Position numbers and translations under genes: made by a program
The notes under the pieces: generated by a model
Told to the model about the DNA's origin: nothing
Seen by the model: the letters and a program-made list of their open reading frames with translations, nothing else
The model's database searches: none
Part shown: positions 56,990-64,000 of the stretch, one piece after another
Layout: every line of letters starts with the position of its first letter
Position numbering within the stretch: the stretch's first letter is position 1
DNA from: Bifidobacterium margollesii
Lineage (GTDB): Bacteria > Actinomycetota > Actinomycetes > Actinomycetales > Bifidobacteriaceae
DNA: 64,000 nt
Assembly (NCBI RefSeq): GCF_002860355.1
Contig: NZ_NMWU01000005.1
Span: forward strand, 62,085 to 126,084
Direction of reading: 5' to 3'

Positions 56990-58054
56990 ATGATCGGTAT
57001 GTCCACCTCCCCGAACCGATTCTCCCATATCACCGCATTCCCGAACGCCCTGGGCACCGGGATGATCATCTCCAGCTCGCAACCCATCGACGACGGATTG
57101 CACGGAACGATGGCGACGGCGATCGAATCCTTCGAAGCCGCTTTCTCCCGTTTCCGTGATGATTCCCTCGTCGGACGCATCGCGCACGCCCGGCACGGAG
57201 GCGACTTCGTCTTCCCCGATCCGCAGACGGCGGAATCGCTGTTCACCCTGTACGACCAGCTGTTCGCCGCGTCCGGCGGGGCGATCGACCCGACGGTCGG
57301 CGAGGAGCTGACCCGTCTCGGATACGACGCGCGGCTCGTTTTCCGCATGGATCGTGAGCCGGAATACCAGCCGGATCATGACCATCCGGCGGCCGGCACC
57401 GCCGTCAGCACCGCGAACCGGAACGCAGACCATGCGGAGGGGGATCGATCCACCTGGGATTCAATTACCCATACGAACGGCACGATCTCCACGACCCGCC
57501 CGGTACGGCTGGATTTCGGGGCGGCCGGCAAGGGCATGATGGTTGATCTGCTGGGCCGGATGATCGAGCGGGAACTACCGGATGCCGAATATGTGGTGGA
57601 TGCCGGCGGGGATCTGCGGGTGCGGGCGGATTCCCCGATTCGCGTGGCGTTGGAGGATCCGGACGATCCGTCGCGAGCGGTCGGGGTTGCCGAAATCGGT
57701 TCCGGAGCGTTCTGCGCGTCCGCGCCCAGCCGGAGGCATTGGCGCGTGAGGTTCGCCGAGGGAGCGGTCAACGAAGTACATCATCTGCTCGACGCACGCG
57801 ACGGACGGCCCGCGAGCGAGGTCAAGGCCACATGGGTGCATGTGCCGACGAAGTCAACGGGATCGTCGGATGAACAACATCCCACCGCATTGGCCGATGG
57901 GCTTGCTACGGCATTGTTCGTCACCGATCCTGCGATCTTGGCGGATCGGTTCACAAATGCAGCAGGGACCCTGCGATTCCAATGTGCCCTGATGCAGGCC
58001 GACCGCACCGTCGCCGCTTCATCGAATTTCCCCGCCGATTTCTTCACCGCGTAG
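56990..58054 (+). CDS. apbE: ApbE, FAD:protein FMN transferase
   Basis: An enzyme that transfers FMN from FAD to a Thr in target proteins. Motifs: ALGTGMIISS at the N-terminus, SRFRDDSLVGRI, GAIDPTVGEEL, DFGAAGKGMMVDLL, VVDAGGDLRV and HHLLDARDGRPAS (the Mg2+/FAD site). An in-frame GTG at 56951 lies within a mosaic repeat; I prefer ATG 56990 (or 56999), though neither has a strong ribosome-binding site. It is divergent from the iron operon whose last gene encodes an FMN-binding lipoprotein, its likely substrate. An insert (about 125-165) is His/Asp-rich. Confidence 0.88.
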   Translation: MIGMSTSPNRFSHITAFPNALGTGMIISSSQPIDDGLHGTMATAIESFEAAFSRFRDDSLVGRIAHARHGGDFVFPDPQTAESLFTLYDQLFAASGGAIDPTVGEELTRLGYDARLVFRMDREPEYQPDHDHPAAGTAVSTANRNADHAEGDRSTWDSITHTNGTISTTRPVRLDFGAAGKGMMVDLLGRMIERELPDAEYVVDAGGDLRVRADSPIRVALEDPDDPSRAVGVAEIGSGAFCASAPSRRHWRVRFAEGAVNEVHHLLDARDGRPASEVKATWVHVPTKSTGSSDEQHPTALADGLATALFVTDPAILADRFTNAAGTLRFQCALMQADRTVAASSNFPADFFTA

Positions 58055-58055
58055 C

Positions 58056-58245
58056 CGGCCTTCCCCTTAGGCTGAACCCGTTAAGGAAACGGCAGAGCCG
58101 TTTCTAGGGTTCAGGCGAGCGAACAGAACGCGGCCGTAGGCCGTCCACTCTTGCGGGGAAGGTGACCGACGACGTCGGATTCACCCCTCACCTTCCCCTC
58201 GAGGGGAAGGTGGCCGACGCAGTCGGTCGAATGAGGTGACTCCGG
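58056..58245. repeat. Mosaic hairpin repeat M7 (long form)
   Basis: CCTTCCCCTTAGGCTGAACC, then AACGGCAGAGCCGTT, GCGGCCGTAGGCCG, and a closing CTTCCCCTCGAGGGGAAG with GGTCGAATGAGG. It is the second long form beside apbE, so the gene is flanked by repeats on both sides. Confidence 0.85.
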
Positions 58246-58577
58246 CGAAGCGCAGTCCGGACCATAATTCTGATGGAACAGGGTGCAAAAAACGCGATAT
58301 GCGGACTAATCCATCAGACGACGGTTCCTGCGATTTCAGAAACATTGGGATCATGCGGTTTTGAGCATTCGTCGATCATGGTTCCGATGGATTAGACTGC
58401 GAATCCGGGATTTTGCGGCTTGGTCCATCGAGATCCGACGGTTTCGGGAACGGAAGCCGCGGAGATCCCACCGAATGAGATCCCAATCCCACCAGACGAG
58501 ATCCAACGGACGAGATTCCGGATATGGGAACTTCGCTGGCCGCCTCGGGCATTGCTTCCCAGCATTACGACCGAGCT

Positions 58578-58735
58578 TCGATTACACCACCTCATCAGTC
58601 GGCTGCCGCCGACAGCTTCCCCTCAAGGGGAAGCCCAAGAAAGCGGCTCACAGGCGGACGACACGGGGCGCCCCATCAGGCTTCCCCTTCGAGGGAAAGG
58701 TGGCCGACGTAGTCGGTCGGATGAGGTGGATGGGA
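58578..58735. repeat. Mosaic hairpin repeat M8 (two inward-facing modules)
   Basis: An inverted module (CACCTCATCAGTCGGC...CTTCCCCTCAAGGGGAAG) faces a direct one (CTTCCCCTTCGAGGG...GGTCGGATGAGG). The stretch from 58246 to 58577 before it holds no gene I can support. Confidence 0.8.
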
Positions 58736-58813
58736 GGGACCGCCAGCCTCCGTATCTGAGGACTCTCCTGCCGCTCGCATTTCACCTACGGGCGGTTCCA
58801 CAGTACAGGTTGC

Positions 58814-58949
58814 GTCACCAGGTACAGGAAACGTCACCGGGCACACCCACACCCGGTGACGCCATCCCACGATCCCTGCAATTCCAACGATCCTGAACCA
58901 CCGTCACCGGGCATACCCATGCCCTGTGACGGTAGGTATGCCCGGTGAC
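58814..58949 (+). repeat. Symmetric GTCAC/GTGAC array 4
   Basis: GTCAC at 58814 and 58833 (19-bp step). Palindromes are at 58833-58860 and 58903-58930; the 40-bp core 58863-58902 has ATTCCAACGATC. GTGAC recurs at 58945 (19 bp on). The left palindrome GTCACCGGG...CCCGGTGAC has a perfect 9-bp stem. Confidence 0.92.
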
Positions 58950-58967
58950 GAACCGCAGCCGCGCAAT

Positions 58968-59420
58968 CGGGCTTCCCCTACAAGGGGAAGCTGGCAGCCG
59001 AAGGCTGACTGATGAGGCGAACGGGGCAAAACACGCAATCAGGGCTCCGCCCGGAGGAGCTCAGCCCACAGGGGAAAAAACCAAGGAAACTGGTTCACAG
59101 ACAAGCGACATGGAGCGCACCATCGGGCTTCCCCTTCGAGGGGAAGCTGTCGAGCGAAGCGAGACTGATGAGGTGAACGGGCGAAGCAATGAACTCCGCC
59201 CAACCCCCTCATCAGTCGGCTACTCCGACAGCTTCAACCGCAAGAGCGGACGGCCTTACGGCCGCGCCACGTAATCTCGCCTGTCGGCTCGCCTGAGCCC
59301 TGGAAACGCCTCCGGCACCCCCTGACGGGCTCAGCCCACAGGGGGAAGCCAAGAAGACCAGCTCACAGGCGTACAACACGAAGTGCGCAATCAGGCTTCC
59401 CCTCGGAGGGGAAGGCCTGG
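58968..59420. repeat. Mosaic hairpin repeat M9 (several modules)
   Basis: At least three CTTCCCC...GGGGAAG modules (near 58972, 59128 and 59397) are mixed with the inverted long module around 59204-59360. GACTGATGAGG tails are present at 59006 and 59163. No gene is seen. Confidence 0.8.
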
Positions 59421-59428
59421 AACCGTCG

Positions 59429-61549
59429 CTACAGGCTCTTCCACGCGACGCCCTCGCCGCGCCAGCCCGCCTTCACCACCGCACGGTACTCGCCGTAGCT
59501 CGTCGTGTACACATGCTCGCCACCACCATTGCCACGGCCGTTCGCCGGCTTGTGGTACGGCTTCGGGTTATACAGACGGTACACGTCGCGGCCCGTCGGA
59601 CTGGTGTACCAGGCGATGCCCTCGTCCCTCCAGCCCAGACGCACCAGCATGTCATGCTCCCGCTTGTTCAGCGTCCAGTTGTGGTTGCCGCTGCGACGGT
59701 TGTACTCGCGGTACACCGGCTTCGCGCCCGGCGTGTCCCTCGACACCGTAATGAACGCGGAGCCGCCGCGGTTCTCGTCACGCCAGCCAAGCCGCACCAG
59801 CATGTCGTTCTCCGCCTTGTTGATCGTGTAGTGATGCAGACCGGAGTTGCGGTTGTACACGCGGTACACCGGCACCCGCTTCACGGTAGGCTGCGTCGGC
59901 TTCGTCGGCGTCTGGCTCTTCGTCCAATGCGCGGTCAGCGTGATGTTCGCGGTCACGCCGCGGTTGAAGTCCCACTTCGCGTTGCCGTAGTACCAGCCCG
60001 CGAACGCGTAGCCCGAACGCGTCGGGTTGGCGGGCTGCCTGACCTTGCCGCCGTTGGCCACCCTCTGCGACGCCACCGCGGAGCCGCCAGCCGAATCGAA
60101 CGCCACCGTACGGTACACCACCGGAACAGCGTTCTTCTTCCACTGCGCGTACAGCGTCATGTTGGTCAGCGGCAGCACGATCGAGGCACCGGGCCTGTAG
60201 GTGAGTCCCTTGCCATCGGCCCGGGTGTTCCATGCGGTGAACGTGTATCCGCTGCGCGCGAATCCGTTCGCCGCCACAGTCACCTTCTGTCCGCTCTTAC
60301 CGGACGTCGTCTTCACCGAACCGGAGGTTGCGCCATTACCGGAGTAGGCCAGAGTCACGGTCTTCGGCACGGCCTTCACGCTCACCGGGAAGCTGAACGT
60401 CCTACCCTGATCGGTCACCCGAATGCTCGCCTTGCCCGCGCCCTTCGCGGTCACCTTGCCGCCCGCCGTCACGCTCGCCACGGCCGGGTTCGACGACGTC
60501 CACGTTCCACGGAACTCGTACCTGCCGGACATGTACTTCAGCTTGGCCACGGCCTGCACGGACGACCCTTCGACCATCGTGCCGAGGTTCGACGTCACGC
60601 CCTGATTCAGCAGCACCGTGGACACGTTGACCTCAACGGTTTTCGCTCCCTGCCAGTTGGTTGCAGCCTGCGTGTAGTTTTCCCACCCCGCCGGGGAGGT
60701 TTCGCCGGCGAACGTGGTTCGCCAGTCGGGGCTGGTACCCTGACCGAATCCGTACCACTGGATATTCGGCTGGATCAGCTGCACGTAATGGCCGGTCTGG
60801 CCTGCCGGCTTGCCGTTGAGCATGTTAATGTAATCGGCCTTTTCGGAAGCCCACTGGTTGTCGATCGCGTAGGCGATGTCGCTGCCGCCCCACGCGAGAA
60901 TCTCCCCGTATGACTGCATCCCGTTGTATTCCGCGGTGAAGCAGCTCGTGCCGTTCGGACGGTTGTGGCCCAGTTCGAAGTCGGCGGCCTCCACGGCACG
61001 CTGGGTGGCGATGCGTTCCAGTTCGTTCGACCACTTCGGAGAAAGGTATTCCTGCTCGGACATGCCGGTGTGCTTCAGGTAATCACGCACCGTCCAAGTG
61101 TGAAGAACGCCGTTGATGCCGAACTGGAGTTTGATGCGACTGTCGTTGAGCGCGTCCTTACGCCATTTGATCACATGATTCAGCGCCGCGGCACGGACGT
61201 TCTTCTGATTCAGATTCTCGGTGACGTAGACGGTGACGCCATTGCCGAGCGTTACACCCAGACTGGAGACACCGGCCGTGCTGGCCGAAGCGGAACCGGA
61301 AACCGCATTGCCGCTGTTGCTTTTCGCTTCAGCTTGAGTCTGCGTGGCCGCCTCACGGTCGGTCGTGGTGTCGGGAGTGGTATCGGTGGTGGTGTCCGAC
61401 GCGGTAATGGTCACCGGCTGGGTCGGTGCGGCGGAGGAGCCTTCGGTCTCATCCGCCCACGCGGTGCCGCTCATCGTGATCGCAGCGCCGCCGAGCATGG
61501 CCGCCGATACGGCCGCGGCGACGACACGACGCAGTGTTTGTCTGTTCAT
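59429..61549 (-). CDS. Secreted CAP/Ig-like/InlB-repeat/DUF5648 surface protein
   Basis: A 706-residue exported protein. The ATG at 61549 follows GGGAG and opens a signal peptide (MNRQTLRRVV...GTAWA). Order: Ala/Thr-rich linker; CAP/SCP-like domain (about 85-270) with the family Hxx...E region ELGHNRPNGTSC and GEILAWGG; a BIG2-like Ig domain (SSNPAVASVTAGGKVTAKGAG, about 310-390); two InlB B-repeats (GYTFTAWNTRADGK and GYAFAGWYYGN); and three DUF5648-type C-terminal repeats (VYRVYNRNSGLHHYTI, VYREYNRRSGNHNWTL, VYRLYNPK). No LPXTG or C-terminal membrane anchor is seen, so it is secreted or held by the repeats. Confidence 0.82.
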   Translation of the reverse strand: MNRQTLRRVVAAAVSAAMLGGAAITMSGTAWADETEGSSAAPTQPVTITASDTTTDTTPDTTTDREAATQTQAEAKSNSGNAVSGSASASTAGVSSLGVTLGNGVTVYVTENLNQKNVRAAALNHVIKWRKDALNDSRIKLQFGINGVLHTWTVRDYLKHTGMSEQEYLSPKWSNELERIATQRAVEAADFELGHNRPNGTSCFTAEYNGMQSYGEILAWGGSDIAYAIDNQWASEKADYINMLNGKPAGQTGHYVQLIQPNIQWYGFGQGTSPDWRTTFAGETSPAGWENYTQAATNWQGAKTVEVNVSTVLLNQGVTSNLGTMVEGSSVQAVAKLKYMSGRYEFRGTWTSSNPAVASVTAGGKVTAKGAGKASIRVTDQGRTFSFPVSVKAVPKTVTLAYSGNGATSGSVKTTSGKSGQKVTVAANGFARSGYTFTAWNTRADGKGLTYRPGASIVLPLTNMTLYAQWKKNAVPVVYRTVAFDSAGGSAVASQRVANGGKVRQPANPTRSGYAFAGWYYGNAKWDFNRGVTANITLTAHWTKSQTPTKPTQPTVKRVPVYRVYNRNSGLHHYTINKAENDMLVRLGWRDENRGGSAFITVSRDTPGAKPVYREYNRRSGNHNWTLNKREHDMLVRLGWRDEGIAWYTSPTGRDVYRLYNPKPYHKPANGRGNGGGEHVYTTSYGEYRAVVKAGWRGEGVAWKSL

Positions 61550-61839
61550 GATCGCTCCCATCCAGAGTCCGGTATGATCGCCCGGCAACAGGTCGCGCCT
61601 CCGCAATGATCGTGGTCCCGAGACTCTTTTGACTTCCACCGTCAGTTTAGACCGCCGCGGTTGCGAACACGATACGAACGCACACGATACGGGTGCATGC
61701 GACGCTGTCGGACGCAATACGGATTGCGCAGTGCGGGTTGCGCAGTGCGGCAAGACACGAACCACACAAAATACAGACCGCACAAGGCGCAAGCCACACC
61801 AAGACACGCAAAACACAAACCACACAGGTCGCAAACCGC

Positions 61840-62053
61840 GTGACCGGGTACACAAACCGCGTGACCGGGTACACGTCGTGTCACCGGGCATACCCGCTCC
61901 CGGTGACGCAGCCCCACAATCGCTGTATTTTCAACGTTTTTAAAATACCGTGACCGGGTATACCCGTGCCCGGTGACGGTGAGCATGCCCAGTGACGGTG
62001 AGCATGCCCAGTGACGGCGGATATGCCCAGTGATAGTGAATATGCCCAGTGAC
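61840..62053 (+). repeat. Symmetric GTCAC/GTGAC array 5
   Basis: Left: GTGAC at 61840 and 61861, then GTCAC 61880. Palindromes are at 61880-61907 and 61950-61977 (the latter's left arm is GTGAC). The 40-bp core 61910-61949 has TTTCAACGTTT. Right half-sites at 61973, 61992, 62011, 62030 (GTGAT) and 62049 are exactly 19 bp apart. It is the longest right arm of the family. Confidence 0.92.
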
Positions 62054-62084
62054 GGCATCGTTCGACAATCGAAACGATTCGCCG

Positions 62085-62366
62085 GCACCTCATCAGTCGG
62101 CTCCGCCGACAGCTTCCCCTACAAGGGGAAGCCCATACAACCCGCTCACAGGCGGACGACACGAAACGCACCAAGCTTCCCCTACGAGGGGAAGCTGTCG
62201 CCGCTGCTCCTTGTCGGCTCTTTCCTTGCCGGATCATCAGGCTTCCCCTACGAGGAAAAGCCGTCGAGCGAAGCGAGACCGATAAGGTTGGCTGAACGGA
62301 ACAATGCAATCAGGGCTCCACTCCGGAGGACTCGCCTGAACGCCAAAAACGGCTCTGCCGTTTTCT
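62085..62366. repeat. Mosaic hairpin repeat M10 (multiple modules)
   Basis: ACCTCATCAGTCGGCTCCGCCGAC opens the block, followed by CTTCCCCTACAAGGGGAAG, CTTCCCCTACGAGGGGAAG and AAACGGCTCTGCCGTTT hairpins. It ends at the stop codon of the next gene, where the repeat may contribute the last codons or a terminator. Confidence 0.8.
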
Positions 62367-63518
62367 TTACGGGTTCAGCCAGAAACCATTCAGACAGCGG
62401 GCGAAATCCTCGGGTTGGTCGTCCTGCGCCATATGTTCGGCGTCGGGCATCACCATCGGCGTGATGTCGAGCTCTTCGGCCTCCCGCTCATACACGTCAT
62501 GCGGCCACACGTCGTCATATTCGCCATACAGCATGGCCATCGGCATGCCGGCCTCCCGCAACCGCTTCAGATCCGGTGTCACGTCGTCGAAATCGGTCAT
62601 GAACCGCGCCACCGACGCGAGATGATACTTCGACGTTGCGTGCATGCACTGGCGGAACAGTTCGGCCAGCCGATCCTTCTGCGGCAGATCGCGCATCCCC
62701 CAGCGAAACACGGGAAACAGCGCCTTCGCCCCTATCGCGCGGATGATCGCCGGCCCGGCCTTGATGATCGGCGTGCTCACCACCGGCACCGCACCGGAAT
62801 CGAACACGGTGAGCGAGCGAACCATCTCCGGGCAGCGGACGGCCACGCGACGAGCCACCACCCCGCCGAAACTATGCCCCACCAGATCGATCGGATGATC
62901 CCGACCACCGAGCCGCTCCAACACCTCGCAGCCATCCGCCACGAAATCCTCCAATTCGTAGGCACCCGGTTCGCGGGGGGCAACGGAATCGCCCTGGCCG
63001 CGCTGAGAATAGGCGACGAGCGCGCGGGAGGGCAGTAGTGATGTCGACGTGTCGAGCCCAGACGCACCGGCGCCAGACACAGCCGTGCCAGATCCATCCG
63101 TGCCAGATCCAGCTACATCGGTCCCATGAATAACAGCGACATCGTCGGCAGCGGCACCGGTGCCACCGGGCCGATCAGCGTCACCGGAATCACTGGACTC
63201 ATCGCCGGCCGAGCCGCGCGTCAGCTCATTCCACAGCACCGGAAAGAACGGGATGAAATCCTCCTTGGAACCGGTGAACCCGGGAATGAACAGCGACACA
63301 TGCTCGACTGTTTCCAGATTCCGCGTACCGAACGCCGTAAGATCACCGACGGCGGTGGGAATCGCGAACGTCCGCAGAAAATCCGGAGTATCGAACGGGC
63401 CGAAAGCGGGCGTGCGGCGGAACGGTCCGCGCAACACCGCCTCCGTCCGATCCCCGCGAATCCCCTCGCCGCCCCCGCGAACGGAATCATCATCTGCGAT
63501 CGACTGCCAAGCTGCCAT
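62367..63518 (-). CDS. Alpha/beta-hydrolase fold protein
   Basis: A 383-residue hydrolase. MAAWQS at 63518 is chosen as start because GGAGGAG lies seven bases upstream. The nucleophile elbow is VGHSFGGVVARR (Ser in GHSFGG), YSQRGQGDSV precedes it, and the catalytic acid and His are probably in YGEYDDVWP and DAEHMAQDD. An insert (about residues 100-160) is Gly/Ser/Asp-rich low complexity. Substrate unknown. Confidence 0.82.
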   Translation of the reverse strand: MAAWQSIADDDSVRGGGEGIRGDRTEAVLRGPFRRTPAFGPFDTPDFLRTFAIPTAVGDLTAFGTRNLETVEHVSLFIPGFTGSKEDFIPFFPVLWNELTRGSAGDESSDSGDADRPGGTGAAADDVAVIHGTDVAGSGTDGSGTAVSGAGASGLDTSTSLLPSRALVAYSQRGQGDSVAPREPGAYELEDFVADGCEVLERLGGRDHPIDLVGHSFGGVVARRVAVRCPEMVRSLTVFDSGAVPVVSTPIIKAGPAIIRAIGAKALFPVFRWGMRDLPQKDRLAELFRQCMHATSKYHLASVARFMTDFDDVTPDLKRLREAGMPMAMLYGEYDDVWPHDVYEREAEELDITPMVMPDAEHMAQDDQPEDFARCLNGFWLNP

Positions 63519-63728
63519 GATTACGCTCCTCCACTCCTCCGCAATCCGATCCACCGGCCGCGCAGGACCGATACCGTTCTACTGGACCGGTCTCGTTCGC
63601 CCCGGTCCCGTCCTACCGTCCCGATCCCGTTCGACCAGTGCCGTCCGGCCGTTCCCGACCGACACCGCACGGCATTGTTTATCCGTTCCCGAACGGCATT
63701 GGTTTGTCCGGTTCCGTTATACAGCCGT

Positions 63729-63775
63729 CATCCTGAGCGTATGCTGCACACGCATCCTGACGTATGCTGCACACG
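63729..63775. repeat. Tandem 24/23-bp repeat upstream of the last gene
   Basis: CATCCTGAGCGTATGCTGCA and its near-copy lie head to tail, each ending GCTGCACACG. They sit in the 455-bp region between the hydrolase and the final gene, which otherwise shows nothing I can identify. Confidence 0.6.
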
Positions 63776-63973
63776 CACATCGCGGAACAGCACACTCCGA
63801 TCGTTATCGGCATCGTTTAGGATTGACGGCAGTGAGCCATTGGCGGTGCAAGGATCGGACCGTCGAACGGCTCGGCGCAGGGATCGTACGGAAACGCTTT
63901 GTGCAGAAACGCTTCGTACAGCAACCCCGCGGAGAGCATCATGCAAAGAGCATCGTGCAGAGAGGGAGACGTT

Positions 63974-64000
63974 ATGCGTTGTCCGCAATGTGGTCAGCCG
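63974..64000 (+). CDS. 5' end of a zinc-ribbon protein (possibly NrdR)
   Basis: Only nine codons are inside the window: MRCPQCGQP, preceded by GAGGGAG. An N-terminal CPxC begins both the ribonucleotide-reductase repressor NrdR and various zinc-ribbon membrane proteins. NrdR usually reads CPFC followed by a D-T/S residue, so identity is open. Confidence 0.5.

Noticed and set aside
61550-61891. A 114-codon N-terminal extension of the CAP-domain protein.
   Set aside because: It would be read from array 5 and low-complexity DNA, while a proper signal peptide with ribosome-binding site begins at 61549.

Overview
The window reads as a chromosomal segment of a high-GC actinobacterium, most likely Bifidobacterium. 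The grounds are the high GC content by eye, a P19/FTR1 iron locus followed by DUF2318, FtsX, ATPase and FMN-lipoprotein genes in the order I recall for the B. breve bfe/sif genes, a Kdp operon headed by two tiny membrane peptides, a ppk-mutT1 pair as in other actinobacteria, and DUF5648/InlB-type surface repeats. The species cannot be named from the sequence alone.

Layout. 0-10.4 kb: tail of an ABC ATPase, a PstI/BsuBI-type restriction-modification pair, a CDF metal exporter, a glutamate-cysteine ligase next to an EgtC-like amidohydrolase, the K+ transporter Kup, and a TatD nuclease. 10.4-20.7 kb: two copies of a putative small-RNA unit, metG, a cluster of DnaA-box-like 9-mers, an apparently frameshifted AbiEi-like gene, an LRV protein, rsmI, ppk and the fused Nudix/histidine phosphatase MutT1. 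20.7-30.6 kb: the third small-RNA unit, tRNA-Lys, and kdpE-kdpD-kdpC-kdpB-kdpA-kdpF plus one further 30-residue membrane peptide, all on the minus strand. 30.6-41.4 kb: a THUMP-like methyltransferase, an aminotransferase, repeat-rich membrane proteins, and twin YhgE/Pip proteins with a TetR regulator. 41.7-47.7 kb: DUF4186, a DUF234 ATPase-nuclease, and a PLD-helicase-DUF3427 protein translationally coupled to a Nudix enzyme, which is a defence-like island. 47.9-58 kb: iron uptake (FTR1, P19, DUF2318, two FtsX permeases, ATPase, FMN-binding lipoprotein) with a divergent apbE that can flavinylate the lipoprotein. 58-64 kb: repeats, a secreted CAP/InlB/DUF5648 protein, an alpha/beta hydrolase and the first codons of a zinc-ribbon protein.

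The most unusual non-coding structure is a family of five intergenic elements at about 21.1, 30.5, 34.6, 58.9 and 61.9 kb. Each has two GTCAC-N18-GTGAC palindromes flanking GC plus exactly 40 bp that contains CAACG at a fixed position. Outward from these run half-sites at mostly 19-bp steps, GTCAC on the left and GTGAC on the right. All five have the same spacing and orientation. A second regulatory signal is a 15-bp sequence (TAACGGYTTCCTAAC) about 215-265 bp upstream of both kup and the kdp operon, with helical-turn direct repeats as expected for an OmpR-family regulator such as the local KdpE. A third layer is a mosaic of hairpin repeats (CTTCCCC...GGGGAAG with ...GATGAGG) that fills about ten intergenic gaps.
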